A DNA stretch of 64,000 bases, taken from assembly GCA_017979445.1 (NCBI GenBank), contig CM030714.1, forward strand, positions 4,836,001 to 4,900,000. Direction: 5' to 3'. Under the pieces are notes generated by a model. The model saw only the letters and a list, made by a program, of their open reading frames with translations. It was not told the DNA's origin and searched no databases. A program made the translations under genes and the position numbers. Below are positions 10,419 to 21,509 of the stretch, in pieces. This DNA is from Akebia trifoliata. Taxonomy: Eukaryota > Streptophyta > Magnoliopsida > Ranunculales > Lardizabalaceae. Within the stretch, counting starts at the first letter, position 1. Every line of letters starts with the position of its first letter.

Positions 10419-10779
10419 AATCATATGTTAAGGTTGATCATTTGGCATGAATGATCAAGTCGGTAGGGCCCGACATATGTTGTGACACATTCCAAAGCAT
10501 GTAAATGACATAGTATTGTAAAACCATAGATCAGCCCCAGTGAATCCTTTTTTTCCCCCTATAGCCGGCCATGGAATAAAAACAGGCTACTTATGTATCA
10601 TAATCTGGTAATAGAAACACAATGAATTCTAGTAGAGGGGCATTTGAGTCTTTTCATATAGGTAATTGGGGTCATGGTCATCAATTTCAAAACATAGGGG
10701 TCTCTCCAATATTCTGCAATATATGAGGGGGCTGGTGTAAAATAAAAATTTTTTTTCTTCAAAAACCTTTACAGTGACG

Positions 10780-10990
10780 ACCAAAAGCGTAGCTAAAGAG
10801 TTTATTAATTTTTTTTAAAACGATACCCTATAGCGACGGCCAATACCGGCTGTCGCTATAAGTCCTGCACTAACGATGGGACTATTAGCGACGACTACCG
10901 ACGGCCTCCCTGGCCGTCGCTACATGTTTTTTGCTACGGTATTTGTCCCTATAGCGACGGTCACGACCGTCGCTATAGCCCTATTTTACT
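10780..10990 (+). repeat. Right subterminal repeats of the CACTA element
   Basis: Several direct and inverted copies of a roughly 15-bp GC-rich motif (TAGCGACGGYCA / ACCGTCGCTATA) are packed before the right terminus: near 10773-10797, 10832-10860, 10889-10923 and 10951-10979. A matching copy lies near the left end at 3983-3996. In CACTA elements such repeats bind the transposase. They are markedly more GC-rich than the surroundings. Confidence 0.8.
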
Positions 10991-11588
10991 GTAGTGGTTG
11001 CGAGTTCGATTCCCAAAATTAGTAGCATTTGCTTGGGGCCACCCGTGAGAGCGCACCCTCACTTTCCCGGTGCATGTGATGTGCGGGTGTTGGATGTTCC
11101 CAGGGAAGGGACCCATATGCCTTGGCTCAAACCCTTGCTCTTCTGACCCCCTAGTCAGACTTAATAAGTTAAAACACTCCCATCATCACAAAAAAACAAA
11201 AACTATAAAAAGTTTTAATCATGCGTAAATCCTAAAGTTTTGAAGTAACTATAAAACTTTGGTCATCCAAAAATATTTCAGTCCCTTTAGGTTCTATTAG
11301 TTCTACGAATTTCATGAAGTGTGTGGAGTACTTTTTGAAGATTTGGGAAATTTCAATTGTTTGCACTATTTTTCAGCGCTTAATGCTGGAAAAAAAATTC
11401 AGCACTTTTTTATCAAATTAGCACGTTTGTTTACTTCATATTTTCAACGCTTATAGCTAAATATTAGTGAAAAAATCTTAGCACTATTTTGATGCTTAAT
11501 TTTTGCGTTGAAGTAAGTACTTCTCTTTTTCAGCACAGACAAGTTTGCCTTTATACTTAAAAGGATATTACCTCTTATATCCCATGGA

Positions 11589-11993
11589 TAATTATATAAG
11601 CACCCCACAAATTAATAAACCCACACCATGACCGAATTATTTTGTTTCATATGGGTTAAAAGTTTCGAAATGAGTTGATTTTTTGTGATGATGATCTTCT
11701 CATTGTAGATATCATCCTCACCAAAAATCAGCCCATCCCGAAACTTCTAACCCCACCAAAACAAGTTCAAGAACCATAAATTGTCTATGCTTTTTTTTTT
11801 TTTTTGGAAACCAATTTTGATATGGTTAGAAGTTTCGGAATTGGCTGATTTTTTGTGAGGATGAACTCTAGATTATAGAGATCATCCTCACCAAAAATTA
11901 GCTCATTCCAAAAACTTTAACCCATGTAAGGCAAAAACAAATTGGCTATGGTGTGGGTTGTCCTTACTAATTCGTGGGGTGCTTTTATAATTA
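11589..11993. mobile_element. Double-hairpin MITE, relative of the 20-24 kb array
   Basis: The outer inverted arms start TAATTATATAAGCACCCCAC (left) and TAATTATAAAAGCACCCCAC (right, reversed) and continue through AACCCACACCAT. Two internal palindromes carry the same core as the array: GTTRGAAGTTTCGG, TGAGGATGAT and CACCAAAAATYAGC. Unlike the array copies it is not embedded in (TA)n; a bare TA duplication is possible. It is non-coding. Confidence 0.75.
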
Positions 11994-12593
11994 CACATCC
12001 TTCATTTCCATCGAAAATTATTCATCCAAAAGTAAGTTCTTTCAATGTTGATTTAAAATTTTGATAATTTGTATGACATTATTATTTTTAATGTGAAATT
12101 TGTGATGTTTTAGAAATTAAAATTTCGAGTATTATTTATTATTTAAAAATGAATTGTATTTTAATTTTATAAGAAATATGATTGTAAGGGTAAAAAGGTA
12201 ATTTACCAGTTTCAACAATGTGTAACAAACATGATTCTGCATCTAAACAAATAATTTTTTCAGTACTTAAATTCAACACTTATAAGTTTCAATAGTTAAA
12301 GTTATTGAGCACTTATTTTTTTCAGTTTAACAGACAACACCTTAATTTGTTTTGGCTTGCACTTAATAGTTACTTATCTTTAGTAGGTTCTCAACATTCC
12401 AAGTCTACCTTGTATCCTATCTACTATTTGAATTTTTATGTATTTCTAATCATATAAAAAGAATTATACACAATGCTAATATATGAAAACAAGAAGCTTG
12501 AAATTATAAATACCTATATATTTATTTGCCTAAACATTGACAAACTACTCTAAACAAACTGATAATTTCTAAATATTACTACAAATTAGAGTT

Positions 12594-14317
12594 TCACACG
12601 GTTGGATAACTTGCATCCATAGCAATACCACAGAGGCCTTCCTTGGCATCGACATCTCGTAACATTCTTATATATCCCTCTTCACCCCAATTGGAACCCC
12701 ACGAGTTCTTGACCAACCAATACTTGGTCCCATTAGAAGTTGTCCCATATCCGATTGCAAGAACACCATGATCTAGTTCGGTGCCACAATTTCCTGTGAA
12801 TATGCCACCTGAGTAGAATTGGAAAACAGACCCACTGGCATCAATCGCAACCGAAACTGGTTGTTTGGCAACAGCATTCAATAACGCTCTCTCATTGTTG
12901 GCTAACACTTCTACATAACCTTTAATTGTGGCTACGGAGGTGGCTGCCTTCTTCCTCTGGCAAGATCCGTCGACTCCCTCATAAGGGTAGTCAGAGTCAG
13001 AGGCTAAGCCTTTACTGTGTTGAATGAATTCAAAGGCATTCTCCATGTCACCACCATTGCAACCTGCATCGTCGCCGCTAGTATCGCAATCCACTAGTTC
13101 TTGCTCAGACAAGGAAACTAACTTACCAGTAGTGAGCTGATTAATGCCTTCTACAGCCGCAACAGCCGAGAATGCCCAACAACTTCCTATATATTTGTAA
13201 CATTTATTCGAGGACAAACCATAGAAATTGGAAAATGGAGTAAGGGATAGTTAGCAGAGAGGTATGAATAGATAAGTCAAGATTTAAAATTTTGTAGCAA
13301 TTGAATGTTTCGGTAATGAAAAAAAATTGATATGGTATCGATTAATATATTTGATACATTCCCAAAACATTCAATGTTTCGGAGTCAATATGTATCAACC
13401 AATACATTCCAATATTTCAAAGAGAAAATTCTCAAAACATGCGTAACTTTTGTTTAAATTCTCATTTCAGTACACTGTTCATTTTAATGCCTAAAACATG
13501 AGTATATAGCAAGGTCATAAGTATTTTAAAGTGACGATGTCGCTGATAAAAATTAAAACATGAGGTAGCGAGATCACAAGTATTTATTCTAAAAATGACG
13601 GTCTTGCTGATATAAAAGTGATGATCTCGCTAAACAACAGTTTCCAAAATACACAGGGAATGGTTTGGGAATCAAAATGAACAGTGTACTGGAATATGAA
13701 TTTCCCCATATTCAGCAAGGAAATGGTAATTTACCCTATTTTAAAAGAAATTCTATTGCCACACCAAATTTTACTTACAACACATCAATCCTTTTGAAAT
13801 TAAACACATGGATTGGTGTGTTAATAGTAACTCCATATTTTAATTTCATAGGTTACCACTTACCACAAGAGCCTTGATCTTTGATGGATGTAACAGCACC
13901 TTTCCTTCTCCAGTCCATAGTTGGAGGAACTTTAGTATAATTTTCATATCTAAAGGACACACTTGTAGTTGATGACCTTTTTGGGTCAAAAGATCTCTTA
14001 TAGCCATTACGAGAGGCCATAAACTCTTCATTGGTTTGGTCTGCAAATTTATTCACCTCTAGTTTGAAGGGTCTATCTCCATCACTGTTAAAAGAGTCTA
14101 TTAAGTTCACATTGTCTTTGAATATATTGAAACGTCTCTCTCTTTCTATGGCATCTTTGTAAACGCGCCCATGACGATCCATCCATTGTTCATGCATTTG
14201 TGAGAGCTTCACCTCATGAAGTGTACGCACCCCCACTGCAAGAGAAGCCCAAACACCCAGAATGAAGAAGAGTACTACACAAGTACATGGTTGGGATAAT
14301 TGAGTTGTTGAAGCCAT
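12594..14317 (-). CDS. SAG39-like papain-family cysteine protease, copy 2
   Basis: Exons 14317-13864 and 13186-12594 on the minus strand encode 348 residues; the intron is 677 bp (13187-13863). Features are a signal peptide ([17 protein letters not shown]), the ERFNIN-type propeptide segment [18 protein letters not shown], and a mature N-terminus near [13 protein letters not shown]. The catalytic Cys is in [10 protein letters not shown], His in [11 protein letters not shown] and Asn in WLVKNSWG. The C-terminus is DASYPTV. The second exon is exactly the same length (593 nt) as in copy 1, and the intron sits at the same codon. By family it is a secretory/vacuolar C1A endopeptidase. Copy 1 has GQCGCC before WAFS where this one has the canonical GSCGSC. 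The intron is 538 bp longer than in copy 1, largely through MITE sequence. It appears functional. Confidence 0.93.
13422..13746. mobile_element. MITE in the protease copy 2 intron
   Basis: The imperfect inverted ends include AGTACACTGTTCATTTTAAT on the left and its inverse ATGAACAGTGTACTGG on the right, plus AAAACATG. The middle has repeats of the type GTGACGATCTCGCTGATA. A second copy of the same arrangement is at about 36803-37215, and part of the arm is at 36045-36120. A fragment of the AGAGCT MITE family (13748-13835) follows directly. Confidence 0.55.
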
Positions 14318-14357
14318 GCTTTTACTAGTTTTAGATTTTTAGTTGAGTTAAAGTTGT

Positions 14358-14367
14358 AATATTTATA
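14358..14367 (-). promoter_or_regulatory. TATA box of protease copy 2
   Basis: On the minus strand the sequence is GTCTATAAAT, about 45 bp upstream of the ATG. A short leader is implied. Assigned from sequence and position only. The 14400-15450 region upstream contains no gene that I recognise. Confidence 0.5.
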
Positions 14368-15460
14368 GACAGCATTGTGGATGGAAGATGAGGTTGCATC
14401 AAAGAAATTTGAAAATCTTATTTCCGATTTTGGTCCACTAAGAAAGTTTCTTCTCTTTGAATTTGTTACTTATTGACGTTTTTAACTAACTTTTAAAAGT
14501 TTAAATTCTTTTTGAAAATTAACAAACTTTAAAATTTTATTCATACTCCTTCCCATTTTTATGAATTTTCAGTTACCCTACTATTTTTTAATCGATGAAA
14601 TACCCCTCGACTTCTCTTCCCACTTATAGGGTCAGTCATAACTACCATTTCACATCCCACATCAACTTATCCTTGGGGAAATTTACGTGCCTATTGCAAA
14701 TATAAGATCCTACCTCAACGAGTAGGACGACTTCAACTCTCAATACCCAAGCACATCTATTAGTTTCTCTTAGCCTTCTTTGTAACATTTTCTTTACTCG
14801 AGGAACTCATCTACATATCATGGTTTTTAAACTTGTTCGAGACAAAGACGTATCATCCTAGTTAACTCGGTATCAAAACTGAACGAGACCAACTTACAAA
14901 GTCATTTTTTGACTAAGATTTACAACTCACATTTCAATTTATTGATTTGTCTCACGAGATGTCTCAAATGTATCGGAAAAACTTATTCGAGATGACTTGG
15001 TATCGGAGCTGAACGAGATGAGACGAAATATCGAATTTAAAAACCATGATGCAAGGGATTACAATTTCACTCATGTCTAACAACCAAAAAAAAAATTTCA
15101 AAAAGAAAAATATTTTGATTTTCTTCTGAAGTGAAGTATAATATTATCTTTAGGAAAAAGAAAAAATTAAGGATTGTACAAAGAAAATAGATTTAAAAAA
15201 GGATTTTTTTAAAGTGCATTAATTACACCTTCGGAATAAGTATCGTTGGGTATATTAGTAAAACAATATAATTTTTTAAGGGCATTTTCAGTACAAAAAT
15301 CAATTTCCCAAGTGCAATTAATGCCTTTAACATATGTGCCTGGGCACACGTTAACATGACCCTTAAAAAATTTACTAGAGAAACAAACTTTTTAGGCATT
15401 GAATTAAGACTCATCTCAAATGATTATTCTCTCTAAGAGGGAAAATGGATTCCTATCCTT

Positions 15461-15690
15461 AGGGGCGGAGTTAATAAGGAGTTGGTGGGGGCAATTTCCC
15501 CCACACAACTTTGAGACACCCCTATATTTTTCAACTAATTACATACCCCATTTGTCCCCACTCCCTCACCTTTCTTCCCATTTGCCCCCACACCCTCATC
15601 TCCCTCCAATTTTTGCCCCCACACCCTCACCTCCCTCCATTCTAGATCTTCAACTATACAACTAATCATAATTTGCCCCCACTACAAGAA
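15461..15690 (+). repeat. Dispersed GGGGCGGA repeat, copy 1
   Basis: It starts GGGGCGGAGTTAATAAGGAG, continues GGTGGGGGCAATTTCCCCCA and then a C-rich stretch of CCATTTGCCCCCACACCCTC type, ending near TTCAACTATACAACTAAT. The copy at 30843-31195 shares the same order of segments. It is probably a piece of a dispersed transposon of unidentified class. Confidence 0.6.
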
Positions 15691-16266
15691 AATCCTGACT
15701 TCTCCCCTGCCTATCCTAAATACTCTTGAAAAATAATTTTGGTTATCCAACCATAAGACCAAAGGTTCTATTTTTTTCTTTTCGAGCTTGATTCAATTGG
15801 GATGTCCACCAAGTCAAGTCAATTTGATAACTTGCAATAGAGAACGAGTCAAATAAAAATATATTAAATTGATAAAATAAAAAAATTTAAAGGTTATAAA
15901 ATTTAATTAGAAAAATTAATTTTTGTTATCGACAAAAAATAATATTATATATAATCAAATAATTCGATCTAGTTTCTAACACAACTTGACTCATTCAAGT
16001 TCAATCGACTAGTTTTAAAATTATGCTAATTAATAACCATATCTCTCTTTATGTTATTTTTAAGTTGTAATCAAAGGGTCGAATTTATTTTCCAGAACAT
16101 TTTTTTATAGCATTAGTCTTCCATTGGAAAGAGAGGGGATGTAATTTTGATGAAAAAATGATTTTTGTAGAAAAAAAAATTAAAAAAAAATCTGTAGAGA
16201 CTTCTTATTTATTATTTATATTTATATTTAAGAAAAGAACGCTCGAGACGGAGGTGCTGACATTCT

Positions 16267-16438
16267 AAGTAGAAAGTCTTCACTAGATCAATACTCAGCT
16301 GGCGTAGATTCCGTCAGATGCACAAATTCACATTCACTTCATTTACGTAGATTTGCATTTGTATCCCGAGGAAACAGATCTATGGTTTCGTGCTATAAAC
16401 ACATCAGCCGCGTATTGATCGAGTGAAGACTTTCTAGT
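16267..16438. repeat. Inverted repeat with about 35-bp arms
   Basis: Left AAGTAGAAAGTCTTCACTAG then ATCAATACTCAGCTGG. The right arm is the inverse, around CAGCCGCGTATTGATCGAGT then GAAGACTTTCTAGTT. The spacer is about 100 bp. It may be a small MITE or a transcribed hairpin. The surroundings from 15700 to 17600 carry no recognisable gene. Confidence 0.6.
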
Positions 16439-17616
16439 TAGTAAAACATTATTCTTATCCAAAAACATTGAAGCGCAGCTTTATGGTCCGTTTCTCCTTT
16501 ACCGCTAGTGCCGTTCGCGGAGTGAGAATCTGCAAATTTTGAGTCGTTTGTACTTTTCAAATTTGAATTATGAAAATATTTTGGAGGGCAAATGATGTAA
16601 ATTTTGGAGGCACCTCTCAACACGTGGCATCTTATACTTATGGTTCCATTTTTATTACAAAAACTCCTTTATGAACCTGACTAACTTAATTAGTAAAGAT
16701 TATATATCTTACAATGGTTCATAATGCGCACATGGAATAGAAAGACTCATATTCAAAAATTTTGTATATAACTTGATCTAATTAGTTGTTGAAAATGAAC
16801 GACTACTTTCAAATTTAAATTAAAATTATGTAAATTTATCTCTTTTTTTTTTAAAGTTCTTAGAATTTTGTCCTCTATAATCAAATAGCATTAGATCATA
16901 TTTTTTGACATCACAAATTGATGCGATTAGGAAACTTTTCTCACAAACTTAGTAAGGAATGAGTTTTTCTATCTTAACAAACGTTAGTGTTTGATTTACG
17001 TTATTGTAAATGATTGAATACCTATAATACATTCAATTTTTTTAATTAAATATACATTATATCCTTTCTATATTTTCAGAGAAAATAAATGTTGAGAGAA
17101 GAGAAGCTATATCTCCATGTTTTCGAAGAGAATAGATGTTGAATGGAGAGATGATCATATAACATTTATTAATTTAAAGAATTGAGAGTATTACATTATT
17201 TAATCTTTTTAAAAAAATGTGAGTCTCACTCTAAGGCTTGTTGGGACACAATATGATAAAGTAAGATAATTTTTGTAATAAAAATACAATAGATTGGTCT
17301 GTTCAGTAAATCTGTCTATTTTCAAACTCATTATATGCCCCTTTATGTTTTTGTGAATATTTTGGATACTTTTTTAGGTTTTCAAACGAATAATGTACCC
17401 TCTTGACCCCGGCTTTCTCTTCTAGATTATTGAAAAATGACCTCAATGCCTTATCGTCGTCATCATTGTCTTCACCAGCCATAATCATCTTCGTCTCCGT
17501 CATCTTTTCCTAGTGTTTTAAGATGATTTTGAGAAGAAGAAAAAATCAAGAATATTTTTTTTATAGCAATTTTTGGTGGTCTTTAAGTGAATACCAAAAT
17601 CATGGGCATGTCTTCC

Positions 17617-18091
17617 TAGGGCATAAAATGGGTCTGACCCAGATTGAATTTATAGTATATCCATATGTAGATCCGAATCTCTTAATTTATATTGATTCGG
17701 ATCCGACTGACTAATATGGTACCTAGATAGGACTTGAGTCGGGTCAAATATATAATTCTAGAACGTTTGTCTTTTTTTCTTACCCATTTTATTTCTTTGC
17801 AAGCTTATAACAGTAATCTAATTTACCATTATACTTATTTTATAAATAGATAAAATTAAAACAAAAAATAGTACGAAAAGGTTTTTTTTTTAATAATTAA
17901 CAGCAAAACAATATATAGTTGGATCTAGACAGATTGGGATCGAATTGTAGCAAACCCGAATTCGAGTCAAGTCAACAGACATTAAACTATATTCGACCCA
18001 TTTTTTAATTCAGATCTAGACTATCAAACCCACTAAATTTGATTTTCCAATCACTCCAATTTCGAGTCAAGTCAGAAACATTTTATGCCCC
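17617..18091. mobile_element. MITE with GGGCATAAAATG termini
   Basis: The termini are inverted: GGGCATAAAATGGGTCTGAC on the left and GGGCATAAAATGTTTCTGAC at the right (reverse complement), 18 of 20 identical. Flanks CATGTCTTCC and CATGTCTGTG could be a decayed target duplication of about 10 bp. The element is about 475 bp and non-coding. Confidence 0.6.
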
Positions 18092-18309
18092 CATGTCTGT
18101 GAAGAGGAGAATTCCTCCAAATTTTGAAATGGGTTGGCTGCTTCAAAGTTTTTAGCCCTAGACCTGAATAAAGACCTTGTTAAATAAGGTTGGCTAGATA
18201 ACACCGCATTGTTGATCAAAATCAGGCCACCTACAGTAATCAGTATCACGATGAACCAAAAAAGGAAGAGAATAATGAAATCAATGATGAAGATAAGAGG
18301 AGTTGCAAC
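18092..18309 (-). other. Unrecognised open segment with a hydrophobic stretch
   Basis: On the minus strand an open frame reads VATPLIFIIDFIILFLFW, then IVILITVGGLILINNAVLSS, then a polar tail with SRAKNFEAANPFQNLEEF, running into the MITE end at 18091. The strong hydrophobic segment followed by a polar region looks protein-like (one or two membrane spans). A stop precedes it and no start or splice context is convincing. It could be an exon of a decayed membrane-protein gene or chance. I do not recognise the family. Confidence 0.25.
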
Positions 18310-19859
18310 TCATAATTGGAAACGTAGTTGGTCAGTTTGAAGGAGAAAAAAAAAAGCAAGAAGGAAGAAATTCAGGTTTGTGGATCGCAGTTTCCCACTT
18401 TAAAATGAACCCAATTCAACTAATTGGTAGGTTAGGCAGCAATAATTGTTTCTTGATTCACTTAAGTTCATTAGTTTGGTCAGCTAATGATTTAATTGTG
18501 CATATGGATACTTTGAAGCATGCAAGTAATAAGTACAATGTTATATAATTATAAGAATTAGAAACATTCAAGATTTTTTTTTATAAAAAAAAAATTACGA
18601 ACTGGTCTGCTTTGTACCATTTCGCGGTAGGGTTGTACTCTCCAAAGAAGACAATATAGAGAAGCCTATCTTAGTATTCAATGTGATCAAATGATGCAGA
18701 GCAAATTTGTGGTTCAATTTCGATATGGTGGTGGTTTGGCTAATTACCAAGCCTAAGGACATTGTTCTATCACGTGGTAAACCAATTTCATTTAATTTCA
18801 GGAATTTAGTAAGCGTGTGGTTCGATTGACAAATTGATCTGGATATTATCCTCATCAGACAAGTTCTCACCAAGAAAGGCGTGGTTCGATTGACAAATTG
18901 ATCTCCATTAGAAAGGTGTGATGAGTCTTAAGCAACGGAGAGTATGTGCTTGATAAACTCATATGTATTTCATTAATTATGGTCACATTATTGATGGGAA
19001 ACACACAATTCATATTTTGCTTTTTATCTAATTTTTATGATAGTTTCATTTACATTTCAAATGTTTCATTTCTCCATGCATTATATAATTCTTTTCTTTA
19101 ATCAGAATCCATACTCAATGAAATTAGTAATAACATTGGTTCTAGTAACTAGTGAGATGTTGGGGAAAACTAATAAGATATCTCATCCTTCCTTTTTGTC
19201 CTTGTACATTTGAATTAGTTTCAATGGGTCCAGTGGAAAAGTTTTCACTCATCAAGAAAAAATAAGATTGTGCAATAGAATAGAAACTAATCATGAAGAT
19301 TCCAAATAATCAAAAGATGTTAAAATATAAAATGACTTGAGTTCTACTAAGAATAAATTGATTGGAGCAAATTTGGTTAAACAGTTTTTGTTTGGACTGG
19401 ATCCTTACAATGAAATTGATTGGAGCCTAAAATTTATTGTTCTTTGTTGTATTCAATTAAAATTTGTACAGGAAGATTATCTCATAATTTTAGAAAATAT
19501 AAAATTTATATTTTAAAAAATATATGAAAAATAGTAAAAGAAAAACTCCCAAATGATAAGAGTCCCTAAAATAAGATCCAAAACCTTGGATGTTTCTCTA
19601 TTTCCAAAGATCTATATTTCTCTCATTTCAAAGAACTCAACCAAAGTACTAGATAATTGAAAATCAGAAGTTCAATCTTTCAGCATTAGTGGTCCACATA
19701 TATCACCTCAATGTCCGATTCGGGAGTTTATAAATAACATAGGATTGTTAAATGCTAGGTTTAGTGGTAAACAGTAAAAGTTGGGAATCAACAACTTCAC
19801 TAATAAATGTAATTCAGAAGGCCTAATTCTACTGCACCACTAAACTGATGTATACATTA

Positions 19860-19862
<3 letters not shown>

Positions 19863-19919
<57 letters not shown>
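19863..19919. repeat. (TA)28 microsatellite
   Basis: A pure TA tract that marks the left edge of the MITE array. Similar tracts separate the array members: 21865-21947 (83 bp), 22326-22343, 22721-22750, 23129-23203 (75 bp), 23566-23585, 23966-23979, 24359-24376 and 24767-24783. Confidence 0.97.
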
Positions 19920-19921
<2 letters not shown>

Positions 19922-19922
<1 letters not shown>

Positions 19923-20302
19923 GGAAATGTTCAACACCCTAAGTTTTACCCTACACTTTAACAAACGTATTTTGTCCTACATGGGTTAGAAGTTTTGGAA
20001 TGAGCTGATTTTTGGTGAGGATGATCTTCATGATTAGAAGATCATCCTCACCAAAAATCAGCCCATTCCGAAATTTTTAGCCCCATGTTTACAAGTTGAA
20101 AAATCGTGGACCGTCAATTTTTTATAAACCATTTTTTATGGGGTTAGAAGTTTTGTAATGTGCTGATTTTTGGTGAGGATGATCTCCTCACCATAGAGAT
20201 CATCTTCACCAAAAATCAGCTTATTCCAAAACTTTTAACCCATGTAGGACAAAACACGTTTGTTAAAGTGTAGGGTAAAGCTTAGGGTGGGGAACGGGAC
20301 TC
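19922..20302. mobile_element. Double-hairpin MITE, array member 1
   Basis: Outer arms: GGGAAATGTTCAACACCCTA...CACTTTAACAAACG, repeated inverted at the right (CGTTTGTTAAAGTGTAGGGT...). Two internal palindromes share the core GTTAGAAGTTTTG...GAGGATGATCT and its inverse. Both flanks are (TA)n. Arm type 'CACCCTAAG', shared with members 9 and 10. Confidence 0.88.
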
Positions 20303-20312
20303 TATATATATA

Positions 20313-20670
20313 GGGTCGGGTTTTGTAGACACATAAAGCTACTCATAAAGCTACAACGTTTTTGTCTTATATGATTAAAAAGGTTCGGAATGGGCTGATT
20401 TTTTATGAGGATTATCTCTGTGGCGAGGGGATCATCCTTACAAAAAATCATTCCATTCCAAAATTTCTAACCCTATCAAAAGTGATTTACAAAAGTTGGA
20501 CGACCTAAAATTTTTCAATTTGTAAACATGAAGTTAAAAGTTTCATAATGGGCTGATTTTTGGCAAGGATGATTTCCTCACCATAGAGATCATCCACATA
20601 AAAAATCAGCCCATTCCAAATATTTTTGCCCATATAAGACAAAACACATTGTAACTTTATGAGTAACTTT
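20313..20670. mobile_element. Double-hairpin MITE, array member 2
   Basis: Left arm GGGTCGGGTTTTGTAGACAC then ATAAAGCTACTCATAAAGCT. The right arm inverse is present, but its last 20 or so bp are missing before the TA tract (20670-20688). The core palindromes are diverged. Arm type unique in this window. Confidence 0.8.
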
Positions 20671-20688
20671 ATATATATATATATATAT

Positions 20689-21075
20689 GAAAAAACATAT
20701 GTAAAAACAATGTAACAATAATACATTTTCAAAACATGGTTTAGAAGTTTGGGATTGAGCTGATTTTTAGTGAGAATGATCTTCCATGATCTCTATGATG
20801 GGAAGATCATCCCAAAAAAAAAAATCAATCAAATCTTAAACTTCTAACCCCATTAAAGGTGATTTAGAATGTGGACCGTCGATTTTTTGTTAATTTTTGC
20901 CAATAATTTGTAAATCCTTTTGATGGATTTAGAAATTTCAGATTGAACTGATTTTTTGTGAGGATGATTTTCTCATCATAGTAACCATACTCACAAAAAA
21001 ATCAGCTCAATCCAAGACCTCTAACCCATATTTTGAAGAATCTTTGTTTTTACATATGACCCATGAACCGCTCCC
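20689..21075. mobile_element. Double-hairpin MITE, array member 3
   Basis: The right terminus reversed reads GGGAGCGGTTCATGGGTCAT then ATGTAAAAAC. The left arm keeps only CATATGTAAAAACAATG, so the left tip is lost. The palindrome core is diverged (GATTGAGCTGATTTTTAGTG). Same arm type as member 4. Confidence 0.8.
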
Positions 21076-21087
21076 ATATATATATAT

Positions 21088-21487
21088 TGGGACGGTTCAA
21101 GAGCCATATGTAAAAACATATAAAAAAACAATGGTTTTTCAAAATATAGGTTAGAGGTTTTGGATTGAGCAAGGATGGTCACTATGATGAGAAGATCAGC
21201 CTCACAAAAAATCAACTCAATCAAAAACTTCTAAATCCATCAAAAGTGATTTACAAATTATTGATAAAAATTGGTAAAAAATTGACGCTCCACATTCTAA
21301 ATCATTTTTAATGGGGCTAGAAGTTTTAGATTGGATTAATTTTTTTTTTTCGGATGATCTTCCCATCATAGAGATCATCATCACAAAAAATCAGCTCAAT
21401 TCGAAATTTCTAACCCATATTTTGAAAATTTATAAATGTTACATTATTTTTACATATGTTTTCTCATATGACCCTTGAACCTAACCC
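21088..21487. mobile_element. Double-hairpin MITE, array member 4
   Basis: Left arm TGGGACGGTTCAAGAGCCAT then ATGTAAAAACA. The right arm is inverted (CATATGACCCTTGAACC). The first core palindrome is partly deleted (TTGAGCAAGGATGGTCAC). Its first 30 bp resemble the terminus of the large element at 24784. Confidence 0.8.
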
Positions 21488-21509
21488 TATATGTATATAT
21501 AGACATATA

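Larger units (their letters stand above)
3931..10996 (+). mobile_element. Pack-CACTA: 7.07-kb non-autonomous CACTA transposon
   Basis: The left end reads CACTACAAGAAAAATTAGC and the right end, reverse-complemented, reads CACTACAGTAAAATAGGG: inverted termini of the CACTA (En/Spm, CMC) superfamily. A 3-bp GTT duplication flanks it (3928-3930 and 10997-10999), the length expected for CACTA. Subterminal repeats of the type ACCGTCGCTATA occur at both ends. No transposase reading frame is present. The interior carries intron-containing fragments of five host genes, so capture was at the DNA level: G6P 1-epimerase (4993-5855), tonoplast sugar transporter (5943-6124), CGL160 (7573-9096), NADP-ICDH (9660-9894) and a UDP-glycosyltransferase (minus, 9935-10418). 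It inserted into a SINE. Confidence 0.9.
3872..11200 (+). mobile_element. tRNA-derived SINE, split by a CACTA insertion
   Basis: The SINE consists of 3872-3930 and 11000-11200 (about 260 bp in total). The head GGGCGTGGCTCAATGG resembles a tRNA A box. The part directly beyond the insertion, GCGAGTTCGATTCCC, matches a B box (GGTTCGANNCC-like). The tail is A-rich (ACAAAAAAACAAA). Both outer sides carry the same 18-bp target duplication, AACTATAAAAAGTTTTAA (3854-3871 and 11201-11218). Non-autonomous SINEs are transcribed by Pol III and move with LINE enzymes; here the Pol III boxes are separated by 7 kb of inserted DNA, so this copy should be dead. Confidence 0.85.

Noticed and set aside
15680..15705. 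CACTACAAGAAAATCC, resembling a CACTA terminus
   Set aside because: No matching inverted end, duplication or subterminal repeats nearby; possibly a relic, but not supportable as an element.
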